Shown in pieces: positions 33,582-42,247 of a DNA stretch of 64,000 nt (its first letter is position 1; every line of letters begins with the position of its first letter). The position numbers and the translations under genes were made by a program. The stretch is taken from NCBI GenBank assembly GCA_002354335.1, contig DELI01000033.1:227971-291970 (forward strand). The letters are read 5' to 3'. The notes beneath the pieces were generated by a model. It had not been told where the DNA came from. It saw nothing but the letters and a program-made list of their open reading frames with translations, and ran no database searches. This DNA is from Sphingobacterium sp. UBA2700. Its GTDB lineage: Bacteria > Bacteroidota > Bacteroidia > Sphingobacteriales > Sphingobacteriaceae.

Positions 33582-34256
33582 ATGAAAAATTTAGGAATAT
33601 TATTATTATTAATTGTTATTTCATTCGCATCATGCAGTAAGCCGGATGAATATTACAAGGATCTATTGATCTATAGTGATCGCAATAATCCTGGAAAGCT
33701 ACAGAATCTGAAAGGCTCCAATGGATATTATAGATTAAAAATCAAATATGATATCCCTCCTAATAACTCTGTTTCCAAGATAGTTTTAAAGGGAGCGACA
33801 GATTCGTTAGTCTTTGATGTTCCGGAAGGAAAATCAGGCACAAAAGATAGCCTTATCGTCAAAGATTTAATGGAGACCAATTATCGGTATCAGATCTACA
33901 GTTTGAATAAGGACAATGTGAAATCGATAAAACGAGAATTATCTTTCAAAATTTATGGTGATCGTTATAAATCAAGTCTAACCACATTGAATGTGCGTTC
34001 AAAAGCAACGGTTAACACGAATGATTTAAGATTAATATTTAATGGTGACCGCGCTAATGTTTTAGCGAAATCAAAATTCGAATATACAGATAGAGCGAAT
34101 AAGCTCGTTAAATTGGACTTTAAAAATCCAACAGATACCATCGTGCTTCCAAATTATAAGACGGGTACAGACGTATATCTTTCTAATGGATTTATTCCTA
34201 CTTCGAACTCAATTGATACCCTTTATACTACAAAGAAGAAGTTAATTCTTCCTTAA
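33582..34256 (+). CDS. DUF4998-like surface lipoprotein
   Basis: Start placed at the ATG at 33582 (MKNLGILLLLIVISFASC), giving a lipoprotein signal with Cys18; an in-frame TTG upstream is inside the previous relic. 224 residues. The region YKDLLIYSDRNNPGKLQNLKGSNGYYRLKIKYDIPPNNSVSKIVL resembles the start of DUF4998, whose members have a fibronectin-like first domain and follow DUF5000 genes in SusCD loci. It appears shorter than the usual roughly 400 residues but ends at a good terminator. With its partners broken, it may be an orphan without function. Confidence 0.65.
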   Translation: MKNLGILLLLIVISFASCSKPDEYYKDLLIYSDRNNPGKLQNLKGSNGYYRLKIKYDIPPNNSVSKIVLKGATDSLVFDVPEGKSGTKDSLIVKDLMETNYRYQIYSLNKDNVKSIKRELSFKIYGDRYKSSLTTLNVRSKATVNTNDLRLIFNGDRANVLAKSKFEYTDRANKLVKLDFKNPTDTIVLPNYKTGTDVYLSNGFIPTSNSIDTLYTTKKKLILP

Positions 34257-34286
34257 TGTATCATTGAGTTTTTTCAAAATATCAAC

Positions 34287-34323
34287 AAGCCGTATGTGAG
34301 AAGATTACATACGGCTTATTTTT
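34287..34323 (+). terminator. Terminator after the DUF4998-like gene
   Basis: AAGCCGTATGT (34287-34297) and ACATACGGCTT (34307-34317) form a perfect 11-bp stem, followed by ATTTTTAT. Confidence 0.88.
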
Positions 34324-34368
34324 ATGCTATCCATGCCACAGACAATTCTTGATTTGCAAATAATCTTA

Positions 34369-34561
34369 AGGTCTACCAAGCGGCAGTCGCTCCCTCGAAA
34401 TCGAAATAACGAAATTAAATCCTATGAAACATGCAAAAACTGGACAGCATTATGTTGCTCAGGTTTTTTTTATAAACCTACTGGCGGAAAGTTCTGCACT
34501 TCGTAGCTTTTGTTGTCAGCGCAACGTCTAAAATCTATTGCCTGATATCTTTTTTCCCTAT
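34369..34561 (+). repeat. Direct repeat B flanking an insert
   Basis: Partner of the repeat at 32099-32290. It opens with the last codons of an ecotin-like frame (VYQAAVAPSKSK then TAA) without any upstream ecotin sequence, and runs to the aldehyde dehydrogenase start, 20 bases beyond its end. The gap 34257-34580 holds only a terminator and this repeat; short ORFs crossing it are not genes. Confidence 0.88.
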
Positions 34562-34580
34562 TTTCATTATCTTTAATACT

Positions 34581-35990
34581 ATGGCTTATACTTCGATCAG
34601 CGAGATAGAAAAGATTTATTCTGCACAGGAAAAACACAAAGATGTAGCAAAACATAGCACTGCGCAACAACGTAAGAAGCTGCTGGTTCGACTGCTCGCA
34701 GCAATAAGGTCGAACGAAGACGCCATACAGAAAGCTTTATACCATGACTTCCATAAGTCAGCGATGGAAACCGCCATCACCGAGATATTCGCGGTAGAAT
34801 TTGAACTGAAGCAATTTATCAAGCACATCGAGAAATGGGTAAAAGGAAAATCGGTTAGCCGCTCACTTTTGTTTCCAAATGTTTCTGCCTCTTTGCATTA
34901 TGAGGCCAAAGGGCAGGTCCTTATTATCACCCCTTGGAATTACCCTTTCCAGTTGCCCCTGGTGCATCTCATCGCATCCATAGCTGCTGGCAATGTGACG
35001 ATGCTGAAGTTATCCGAATTCTCAAAAAATACCAATCAGGTTATTAAGAAAATATTAGAGGGCGTATTCAAAGAAGAGCATGTGGCGGTCATTGAAGGCG
35101 AGGTGCAGGAAACTACGCATCTCTTAGCAAAGCGATTCGATCATATACACTTCACAGGCTCTCCTGCGGTAGGTAAGATCGTGATGAAAGCTGCGAGTGC
35201 TAACCTATCGGACATTACGCTCGAGTTGGGCGGAAAATCCCCTGCGATATTCGACAAGAATGTGTCACTAGCGAAAGCCGTTAAGAACATCATCTGGGCC
35301 AAGTTTGTCAATGCAGGACAGACTTGTATAGCACCGGACTATCTACTCGCCCCTAGACCTCTCAAATCTGAAATAGAACAATTGTTCAAAAAAGAATTGG
35401 AGCATGCTTTCGGATCGAATGCACAGCATTCGCCCGACTTTGCCCGCATTATAAACGACAAGCAGTACAAGCGACTTAGCGATGCGCTAGCCGATGCAAG
35501 ATCCTTGGGGGCACAAGTGGTCGCAGGGGGAACTTTAGATGAAAGAGATCGCTATATAGAGCCTACGGTGCTCAGCAATGTTGCAGAGAACAATCCCTTG
35601 CTGACGGATGAGATCTTTGGACCTATCCTACCGATCGTCTATTACAATCAGCTAGCAGATGCGATCAGCTTTATCAATAAGAAGGAGAAGCCTTTGGCAC
35701 TCTACATATTCAGTCAAGACAGCAAATTCAGTAACCATGTTATCCGACATACCAGTGCTGGGTCAACTTGCGTGAATGACGCTATGATACAAATATTGCA
35801 TCCTAATTTGCCCTTTGGAGGGGTCAATAACTCAGGGATTGGGCAGTCGACAGGTTGGTATGGATTTAAATCGTTCTCCCATGAACGCGCTATTGCCGAT
35901 GTCATGCTGATCCCGATGTCCAAAATGTTTTGGTTTCCCTATACAGAAAAGACATTTAAGCTGTTGAAATGGATGAAGAAATTGATCTAA
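34581..35990 (+). CDS. Aldehyde dehydrogenase family protein (class 3-like)
   Basis: 469 residues. It oxidises aldehydes with NAD(P)+. The cofactor-binding motifs WNYPFQLPLVHLIASIAAGN and FTGSPAVGKIVMKAA, the general base E215 (LELGGKSP) and nucleophile C249 (NAGQTCIAPDY) are present. The late motif EIFGPILPIV is intact. A hydrophobic C-terminal extension (MLIPMSKMFWFPYTEKTFKLLKWMKKLI) could tether it to membrane, as in fatty-aldehyde dehydrogenases. Its stop overlaps the stop of the convergent Rieske gene by four bases (CTAA). Confidence 0.94.
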   Translation: MAYTSISEIEKIYSAQEKHKDVAKHSTAQQRKKLLVRLLAAIRSNEDAIQKALYHDFHKSAMETAITEIFAVEFELKQFIKHIEKWVKGKSVSRSLLFPNVSASLHYEAKGQVLIITPWNYPFQLPLVHLIASIAAGNVTMLKLSEFSKNTNQVIKKILEGVFKEEHVAVIEGEVQETTHLLAKRFDHIHFTGSPAVGKIVMKAASANLSDITLELGGKSPAIFDKNVSLAKAVKNIIWAKFVNAGQTCIAPDYLLAPRPLKSEIEQLFKKELEHAFGSNAQHSPDFARIINDKQYKRLSDALADARSLGAQVVAGGTLDERDRYIEPTVLSNVAENNPLLTDEIFGPILPIVYYNQLADAISFINKKEKPLALYIFSQDSKFSNHVIRHTSAGSTCVNDAMIQILHPNLPFGGVNNSGIGQSTGWYGFKSFSHERAIADVMLIPMSKMFWFPYTEKTFKLLKWMKKLI

Positions 35991-36343
35991 CCAAAGATCT
36001 TATCCAATAAACTGCGTTTAATACCGACGTAGAACTCGCCATTTTCTTTTTTCAACGGATAGACGCGTATGTAATTATGCTGTTTTTCATCACCCTTCCC
36101 TGTTTCAATATCGAAGCGATGTCTGTGGAATGGGCAGATCAGCTTTCCCTCCTCACACCATCCATGGGTTAAATCGGCGCCAGCATGAGGGCATCGACTC
36201 GAAGTTACCGACAAGATACCGCCCTCGCTGATTAGGCAGAGCTTCTTGCCCGCTACATGCAGAGCTTTCACATAATTCCTAGTCTCATCGATCTTCGCAG
36301 GCACCTTATGCCAGGTTAAGTCGTCATCCTCGAATTCTTCCAT
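35987..36343 (-). CDS. Rieske 2Fe-2S ferredoxin-like protein
   Basis: 118 residues, a single Rieske domain. Cluster ligands: C51 and H53 (RCPHAGADLTHG) and C70 and H73 (ICPFHRHRFD). It resembles small NirD/BphF-type ferredoxins that pass electrons to an oxygenase or reductase, but no partner enzyme is adjacent. The only neighbour with redox function is the convergent aldehyde dehydrogenase, with which it is not co-transcribed. Confidence 0.9.
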   Translation of the reverse strand: MEEFEDDDLTWHKVPAKIDETRNYVKALHVAGKKLCLISEGGILSVTSSRCPHAGADLTHGWCEEGKLICPFHRHRFDIETGKGDEKQHNYIRVYPLKKENGEFYVGIKRSLLDKIFG

Positions 36344-36370
36344 AGATTAAATGTCAGGCTTTTTTAGCTA

Positions 36371-36402
36371 AAAACAAAAAAGCTGCCCAAATTGGGCAGC
36401 TT
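36371..36402 (-). terminator. Terminator of typA
   Basis: AAGCTGCCCA (36380-36389) pairs with TGGGCAGCTT (36393-36402); on the minus strand TTTTTTG follows. It lies 27 bases past the typA stop and also separates typA from the Rieske gene. Confidence 0.87.
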
Positions 36403-36428
36403 GTCTTATCTCTATTTTGATTCCAGTC

Positions 36429-38234
36429 TTATTGGAATTTCTTTGCATTTACTTTACGCTCGTTTTCAGTAAGATAAATCTTACGAAGACGCATGCTCTG
36501 AGGAGTTACCTCAATGTACTCATCAGCCTGTATGTATTCCATGCTCTCCTCTAAAGAGAATTTGATAGCAGGAGCGATACGTGTATTATCATCCGAACCT
36601 GAAGCACGCATGTTGGTTAACTGCTTACCTTTCGTTACGTTGATTGTTAAATCATTATCACGGATATGCTCACCTAAGATTTGTCCTTCGTAGATATCTA
36701 CACCTGGATCAACAAAGAAACGACCACGATCTTGTAACTTGTCGATCGAGTAAGCTGTCGTGCTACCTGTATCTAATGAGATCAATACCCCAGCTAAACG
36801 TCCAGGAATTGTTCCTTTCCAAGGCTCGTATCCTTTCAAACGGTGCGCCATTACAGCCTCACCAGCAGTAGCCGTCAATACGTTGTTACGCAATCCGATG
36901 ATACCACGAGAAGGGATTGAGAACTCTAAGTGTTGCATTTCGCCTTTAGACTCCATAATCAACAACTCACCTTTACGTTGCGTTACTAGTTCGATAACCT
37001 TTCCAGAAACCTCTGCAGGCACATCAACTACTAACTCCTCAATAGGCTCACATTTAACCCCATTGATTTCTTTAACGATTACCTGTGGCTGACCTACTTG
37101 TAACTCATATCCTTCGCGACGCATCGTCTCGATCAATACAGACAAGTGAAGAATACCACGGCCATATACTAACCATGCATCAGGAGAGTCCGTAGGGACA
37201 ACGCGTAATGCAAGGTTTTTCTCTAATTCTTTTTGAAGACGGTCGTAAATGTGACGTGAAGTAACGAATTTACCCTCTTTACCGAAGAAAGGAGAGTTAT
37301 TGATCGTGAACAACATATTCATTGTTGGCTCATCAATGTGCATCACTTCTAATTGCTCAGGATTCTCGAAGTCAGCGATTGTATCCCCGATTTCAAATCC
37401 TTCAATACCTACAACTGCAACGATATCGCCAGCCTTAACCTCAGAAACTTTTACACGACCTAGTCCTTCGAACAATTGTAACTCTTTAACACGAGATTTA
37501 ACCACCTTACCGTCGCGTTTCATTAATGAAACCGGTTGGTTTTCTTTGATGCTACCACGTACAATACGACCGATCGCGATACGACCTACGAATGTAGAGT
37601 AGTCCAAAGATGTTACCTGCATTTGCAGCGTACCTTCTGATACTTCTGGTGCAGGGATATGCGTAATGATTGCCTCAAGAAGGTCTGTAAAATCTGTTGT
37701 TGGAGTTTTCCAGTCTGTAGACATCCATCCTTGTTTTGATGAACCGTACAATACCGGGAAATCTAATTGCTCTTCCGTTGCTCCTAAGTTGAAGAATAAG
37801 TCGAACACATTCTCGTAAACTTCTTCCGGACGGCAGTTTTCTTTATCAACTTTGTTAACAACAACAATAGGTTTGATACCTAATGCCAATGCTTTACCCG
37901 TAACAAAGCGAGTTTGAGGCATCGGACCTTCAAAAGCATCTACTAATAAAACAACACCATCAGCCATTTTCAATACACGCTCTACCTCACCACCAAAATC
38001 GGCGTGACCAGGAGTATCGATAATGTTAATTTTGGTGTCTTTATATTTTACAGATACGTTTTTAGATACGATGGTAATCCCACGCTCACGCTCCAAATCA
38101 TTGTTATCCAGGATTAACTCACCTGAATTTTCATTGTCTCTGAATTGGTTAGTAAAGTGAAGAATTTTGTCAACCAACGTAGTTTTACCGTGGTCAACGT
38201 GCGCAATAATCGCTATGTTTCTGATGTTCTGCAT
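36429..38234 (-). CDS. typA: Ribosome-associated GTPase TypA/BipA
   Basis: Start at 38234 (MQNIRNIAIIAHVDHGKTT) gives the standard 601 residues; longer in-frame extensions are not coding. The G-domain motifs are AHVDHGKTT (G1), RGITI (G2), DTPGHADF (G3) and NKVD (G4). Domains II, III, V and the BipA C-terminal domain follow (ELVVDVPAEVSGKVIELVTQRKGEL, then RGIIGLRNNVLTATAGEAVMAHR). It acts on the ribosome in assembly and stress adaptation. It is a single gene with its own promoter and terminator. Confidence 0.97.
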   Translation of the reverse strand: MQNIRNIAIIAHVDHGKTTLVDKILHFTNQFRDNENSGELILDNNDLERERGITIVSKNVSVKYKDTKINIIDTPGHADFGGEVERVLKMADGVVLLVDAFEGPMPQTRFVTGKALALGIKPIVVVNKVDKENCRPEEVYENVFDLFFNLGATEEQLDFPVLYGSSKQGWMSTDWKTPTTDFTDLLEAIITHIPAPEVSEGTLQMQVTSLDYSTFVGRIAIGRIVRGSIKENQPVSLMKRDGKVVKSRVKELQLFEGLGRVKVSEVKAGDIVAVVGIEGFEIGDTIADFENPEQLEVMHIDEPTMNMLFTINNSPFFGKEGKFVTSRHIYDRLQKELEKNLALRVVPTDSPDAWLVYGRGILHLSVLIETMRREGYELQVGQPQVIVKEINGVKCEPIEELVVDVPAEVSGKVIELVTQRKGELLIMESKGEMQHLEFSIPSRGIIGLRNNVLTATAGEAVMAHRLKGYEPWKGTIPGRLAGVLISLDTGSTTAYSIDKLQDRGRFFVDPGVDIYEGQILGEHIRDNDLTINVTKGKQLTNMRASGSDDNTRIAPAIKFSLEESMEYIQADEYIEVTPQSMRLRKIYLTENERKVNAKKFQ

Positions 38235-38262
38235 TGAGCAATAATGTGTTATATAAAAATAA

Positions 38263-38291
38263 GAGGTGCAAAGATATACAATTTGCACCTC
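38263..38291. promoter_or_regulatory. Palindrome over the typA promoter
   Basis: GAGGTGCAAA (38263-38272) and TTTGCACCTC (38282-38291) are perfect complements around a 9-nt spacer. The minus-strand sequence TATCTTTG (plus-strand 38269-38276), a TAnnTTTG -7 match, lies within it, 35 bases before the typA ATG. It may be an operator or an mRNA leader hairpin. The rest of the 331-bp gap to kbl (38292-38502) shows no ORF or other strong signal. Confidence 0.5.
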
Positions 38292-38502
38292 AAAACTCAC
38301 TATTTTTTGTTAATATTTTATTAGGCCAGTATTTATTCTTGATTAAGAATAATAAAATTAGTCCCTGAAACACAATAATTAAGCATTCAAATGGCCAAGC
38401 GAAGACTTCCAAAAGGATACCATCCCCAAAAACCTGTCATGTTCCTAGGGAAACTCTAACGGGGATGAACGTTCTTGAAAGCTTTTGAAAACCGACACTT
38501 CC

Positions 38503-38547
38503 AGAAAAAAGAGAGCGGATATCTTCATCGAAGATACCCGCTCTCAC
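38503..38547 (-). terminator. Terminator of kbl
   Basis: GAGAGCGGATATCTTC (38511-38526) pairs with GAAGATACCCGCTCTC (38530-38545), 16 bp with one mismatch. A T-run follows on the minus strand. Confidence 0.85.
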
Positions 38548-38565
38548 TTATCTTAACGGCTTGAC

Positions 38566-39756
38566 TTATTTAATCACGCCTAATTCCTTACCAACTTTTG
38601 TGAAGGCCGCAATCGCTTTGTCCAAATGCTCAGGCTCGTGTCCTGCAGAGATTTGCACACGGATACGGGCTTTTCCTTGCGGAACAACCGGATAATAAAA
38701 ACCGATCACATAGATTCCCTCTTCCAACATTTTAGAAGCGAATTCTTGCGCTAATTTAGCGTCATACAACATCACCGGAACGATGGGATGGAATCCAGGT
38801 TTTATATCAAAACCCGCCTCTGTCATCTTTTCGCGGAAGTATTTTGTATTGTTTTCTAATTTATCACGAAGCTCGGTTGTTTCGCTCAACATATCCAATA
38901 CCGCAACCGAAGCACCCGCAATAGCAGGAGCCAAAGTGTTGGAGAATAAGTATGGACGCGAACGCTGGCGAAGCATATCGATAATTTCTTTTTTACCGGA
39001 TGTAAAACCACCGGATGCTCCACCCAACGCTTTACCTAATGTTCCTGTGATAATGTCTACACGATCCATTACGTTGAATAATTCGTGCGTACCACGGCCC
39101 GTTTTACCAATAAAACCAGAACAGTGAGACTCATCAATCATGACCAAAGCTTCGTACTTATCCGCTAAATCGCAAATTTGATCCAAGGGAGCAACCGAAC
39201 CATCCATCGAAAATGCACCATCTGTAACAATGATTTTATGGCGTGCACCGGCAGCTGATTGCAATTGCGCTTCCAAATCGGCCATATCTGCATTTTTATA
39301 ACGGAATCTTTGCGCTTTACATAAGCGAACACCGTCTATAATAGAAGCGTGATTCAATTCATCCGAGATGATCGCATCTTCAGCAGAGAATAAAGGCTCG
39401 AATACACCCCCATTTGCATCAAATGCTGCAGCATATAGAATGGTATCTTCCGTGCCTAAGAACTTCGATAGTTTCGCTTCCAATTCTTTATGCACATCCT
39501 GTGTACCACAGATAAATCGTACTGATGACATGCCATATCCGTGTGAATCGATCGCTGCTTTGGCTGCAGCAACAACTTTCGGATGTGAAGACAATCCCAA
39601 ATAGTTATTCGCACAGAAGTTGATCACTTCCTGACCCGTACTGATTTTAATATCCGCACCTTGAGGAGTCGTGATAATGCGTTCTTCTTTATATAAACCA
39701 GCATCTTTAATCGCTGCCAATTCCGTTTCTAAAGCGGGCTTTAAGGTTTTGTACAT
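38566..39756 (-). CDS. kbl: Glycine C-acetyltransferase (2-amino-3-ketobutyrate CoA ligase)
   Basis: 396 residues, PLP-dependent alpha-oxoamine synthase. It cleaves 2-amino-3-ketobutyrate to glycine and acetyl-CoA in threonine breakdown. Recognisable parts: [72 protein letters not shown], and the PLP lysine K242 in [13 protein letters not shown]. The usual partner, threonine dehydrogenase (tdh), is not adjacent. 8-Amino-7-oxononanoate synthase is a close relative, but the length and the N-terminal residues favour Kbl. Confidence 0.93.
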   Translation of the reverse strand: MYKTLKPALETELAAIKDAGLYKEERIITTPQGADIKISTGQEVINFCANNYLGLSSHPKVVAAAKAAIDSHGYGMSSVRFICGTQDVHKELEAKLSKFLGTEDTILYAAAFDANGGVFEPLFSAEDAIISDELNHASIIDGVRLCKAQRFRYKNADMADLEAQLQSAAGARHKIIVTDGAFSMDGSVAPLDQICDLADKYEALVMIDESHCSGFIGKTGRGTHELFNVMDRVDIITGTLGKALGGASGGFTSGKKEIIDMLRQRSRPYLFSNTLAPAIAGASVAVLDMLSETTELRDKLENNTKYFREKMTEAGFDIKPGFHPIVPVMLYDAKLAQEFASKMLEEGIYVIGFYYPVVPQGKARIRVQISAGHEPEHLDKAIAAFTKVGKELGVIK

Positions 39757-39900
39757 ATCGGTAAATTTATTTGTGATAAAGATAAGCTTTTTTTTAAAGT
39801 CAGACCCACGAAAACGTTTGTGTGAAATTTCAAAAGCCCCCTAAATAGCGAAAGAGCCGCATTAAACCTACGACTCTTCCCTTTTCAACATAGCAAGCTG

Positions 39901-40314
39901 CTATTTAATTCTCTTCCATGTTTCAGTACGCCCCAGTAAGCTAACGCCTACATAGCCGCGAATATCCAGGGCATCATCGCCCTTCAGCGTCATCTTGCAG
40001 CTATAAGTCTTTCCTGATTTCGGGTCGTAAATCTGTCCATCTTCGTAGGTCTTCCCATTCTTCGTGAAATTTGTTAAAATCTCTAAGCCTTGAAGATTCC
40101 GCGAACGCAGAGACTCTTTCGGATTCTTCAAATCCTTCTTGCTGGAGTCCTTTATCCAATACAACTTCCCATAAAACTTATCGCCCTTTTTGTAGATTTC
40201 AATACGCCCTTCTCCACTTGGATTTTGCCATTTCCCAAGAATTGGATCATTACTTTGTGCAAAGACCATTAGCCCGATGAATATCGCGCATACTGTTGTC
40301 AATAATCTTTTCAT
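39901..40314 (-). CDS. DUF2147 family secreted protein
   Basis: 137 residues. The signal peptide ends at LMVFAQ (residue 20). The mature domain begins NDPILGKWQNPSGEGRIEIYKKGDKFYGKLYWIKD, characteristic of DUF2147, and ends LDIRGYVGVSLLGRTETWKRI. It should be a small lipocalin-like beta-barrel in the periplasm; the role is unknown. Monocistronic, with a weak hairpin and T-run at about 39860-39890 as possible terminator. Confidence 0.88.
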   Translation of the reverse strand: MKRLLTTVCAIFIGLMVFAQSNDPILGKWQNPSGEGRIEIYKKGDKFYGKLYWIKDSSKKDLKNPKESLRSRNLQGLEILTNFTKNGKTYEDGQIYDPKSGKTYSCKMTLKGDDALDIRGYVGVSLLGRTETWKRIK

Positions 40315-40465
40315 AGTTCACATCGTTTAAAATTGTTAAGTCAAGATAACAAAATTATTCTATGTTAGCATAATATTATTTTTGTTACTAATCATAATCA
40401 ATCGATTGAGGACCTGTATTGGCATCAAATTTGAATGATGCATCATAAGTCAAAACGTACGAATT

Positions 40466-40813
40466 ATGAGGTTTATCATCAGTCTTTTAGTAACAGGTTT
40501 AGTCGTTGCTTTAGCATCTTGGGTTATCCCTGGCGTAGCAGTCGCTGGATTTGGTTGGGCGATTTTAACAGGTCTTGTTATTGGGCTTGTAAACGCTATT
40601 GTTGGGGGCATACTACGATTATTTACATTCCCTTTAAATTGGTTGACGTTCGGATTAGTTTCCTTTATCATAACGGTATTGATGATTATGTTATCTGACA
40701 AAATCATGGGTACCAAATTTGAAGTTGATGGCTTCTGGCCAGCATTCTTCTTCGCTATCGCTGTTGCAGTGATAGAAATGATTATCGGAGCAATGACATC
40801 CGACAAAAAATAA
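40466..40813 (+). CDS. Phage-holin-4-2 family membrane protein (YvlD-like)
   Basis: 115 residues, almost entirely hydrophobic, with four membrane helices (about 3-22, 30-52, 56-78 and 86-108). The central segment GLVIGLVNAIVGGILRLFTFPLNWLTFGLVSFIIT matches the family once called phage holin family 4, which includes B. subtilis YvlD and has no proven holin role. There are no phage genes nearby, so it is a housekeeping membrane protein of unknown function. A terminator follows. Confidence 0.88.
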   Translation: MRFIISLLVTGLVVALASWVIPGVAVAGFGWAILTGLVIGLVNAIVGGILRLFTFPLNWLTFGLVSFIITVLMIMLSDKIMGTKFEVDGFWPAFFFAIAVAVIEMIIGAMTSDKK

Positions 40814-40860
40814 AGCTACCTATTGGGAAATGCATTAGTCTCCATAATGGAGAAACAAGA

Positions 40861-40892
40861 AAGCCGGCAAAATATGATTGCCGGCTTTTTTA
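40861..40892. terminator. Terminator between YvlD-like and DUF4374 genes
   Basis: AAGCCGGCAA (40861-40870) and TTGCCGGCTT (40878-40887) form a perfect 10-bp stem with T-run on the plus strand. It can also stop minus-strand transcripts from the DUF4374 gene, though with a weaker T-tract. Confidence 0.85.
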
Positions 40893-40914
40893 TGTCAGAT
40901 TTATCAAGTATTAA

Positions 40915-42228
40915 TTAATAGATTCCAATGTAATATTGGTCCGCACCTGAAGTAATTTTAGCACCTTTAACACCGTCTTTACTTGTCGAGTTCACATCAT
41001 AAATGTAGATGTTTCCTTCTTTCCCAACAGGCGATAAAGCGATATAAAACTTACCATCTCTTACTACTGATGATTGATACTGTTGCAACCACAATCCTGA
41101 TGGCGTATTCAAATCTACGACAGAATTATTATTCAAATCAATTCTTGCTAAACCCCAGGCAGACGAATATGTTGGCTCGCCTTGAGGATTTACTCCAATT
41201 TGCACCTTATCATCACCAACTTTTTCATATGGCATATAGCAGATACCATTTCCAGCATAGAAAAACCCGTTACTGCTTGTCTCCCTACCTAATTTCTCGC
41301 TTAAATTGAATTTATAAGATGTGTTGTATTGGCCGTTCACAATTTTTACAATATGCGTTTTTCCACCTGCGCTTACCATTTGTAAGATCTCACCAGCTTC
41401 GTTTACATGCTGAGTAGGCGTACGGTATCCATTTGTTGAACCTGCTACGTCGTTTCTTGTAATAACGGTCGCGTTTGTTAAGCTCGGGTAGTCAAGAACG
41501 AGTGTGAAAGTTTTATCTGTTTCAATGTTCTTACCAGTGGTCGGATTAAACTTACCTACGGCAGCACCATAGTAAATTTTGCTTCCTGATACCACCGGAG
41601 CATCAATACGCGTTATATTATAGCCTTCTTGCGCTAAAGTCCCAGGTAATACAACATCAATAGCTTTATTGAAGTTCGTTCCAAAATTCATCGCATCCAA
41701 GTTTAGAATACCAATGCTCGCTGTAATTTTGTGCTTCTTGTAAACTGTTGTATTTACGGCATCATATTCCGCTTTTGAACTGATATAGTGTACCGAGGCT
41801 GCTGCATCGCTCAACTTGGTTAATCGAACTGCAGTTGCTCCTAAGGGAACCGAAGAGTCAAACGTCGCCACTTTAGTGTATTGACTACCGCCATTATATG
41901 TAAATTTATCAATCTCACCTACGGTATAGGTTAAACTGTAGATTGTCTTGCCGTCCGATGAAGGGAATATACGTGAAGTACGTGCAGTACTCATTAAGAA
42001 ACCTTTGCTCAAAAAGGAAACTTCACCAGTACTAAGATCAGAAACACCCTGTAAATAAGTTCCCGAAATTGAGCCTGATCCACTTGCGAATGATAATTGA
42101 AAATCTCTTCCAACTACTTCCGGGGTAACCGGATTGTCATCAGAAGAACAGCTTGTCATTAAAGCAGCAGCGCAGATTGTTGCTGCAAAAAGCCCCTTAA
42201 GTCTTGTGTTCTTTGTAAACATATTCAT
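40915..42228 (-). CDS. DUF4374 family lipoprotein, iron-receptor partner
   Basis: Start at 42228 (MNMFTKNTRLKGLFAATICAAALMTSC) gives a lipoprotein with an SSDDNP spacer; the longer in-frame extension overlaps the receptor gene and is not needed. 437 residues. DUF4374 proteins look like seven-bladed propellers (repeats around LVLDYPSLTNATVITR, GLARIDLNNNSVVDLNTPSG, GNIYIYDVNS) and are regularly encoded directly after TonB receptors for siderophores in Bacteroidota. Here it lies 19 bases after such a receptor, so it probably helps capture or release the ligand at the cell surface. Confidence 0.9.
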   Translation of the reverse strand: MNMFTKNTRLKGLFAATICAAALMTSCSSDDNPVTPEVVGRDFQLSFASGSGSISGTYLQGVSDLSTGEVSFLSKGFLMSTARTSRIFPSSDGKTIYSLTYTVGEIDKFTYNGGSQYTKVATFDSSVPLGATAVRLTKLSDAAASVHYISSKAEYDAVNTTVYKKHKITASIGILNLDAMNFGTNFNKAIDVVLPGTLAQEGYNITRIDAPVVSGSKIYYGAAVGKFNPTTGKNIETDKTFTLVLDYPSLTNATVITRNDVAGSTNGYRTPTQHVNEAGEILQMVSAGGKTHIVKIVNGQYNTSYKFNLSEKLGRETSSNGFFYAGNGICYMPYEKVGDDKVQIGVNPQGEPTYSSAWGLARIDLNNNSVVDLNTPSGLWLQQYQSSVVRDGKFYIALSPVGKEGNIYIYDVNSTSKDGVKGAKITSGADQYYIGIY

Positions 42229-42247
42229 GATTATTGATATTTTATAG

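Noticed and set aside
33581-33600. Simple sequencing frameshift joining the SusC stub and the next frame
   Set aside because: The peptide after the junction is not SusC sequence in any frame, so a deletion fits better than a frameshift.
34324-34506. 60-residue ORF in the gap before the aldehyde dehydrogenase gene
   Set aside because: It runs across direct repeat B in a frame that does not match the ecotin-like codons, and has no recognisable content.
40450-40806. ORF antisense to the YvlD-like gene
   Set aside because: Almost the full length of the real gene in the opposite frame; rich in Thr, Asn and Pro as expected for a shadow of a hydrophobic protein.
40466-40813. Evidence of a prophage from the holin-family name
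   Set aside because: No phage structural, lysis or integrase gene is near; the family name is historical.
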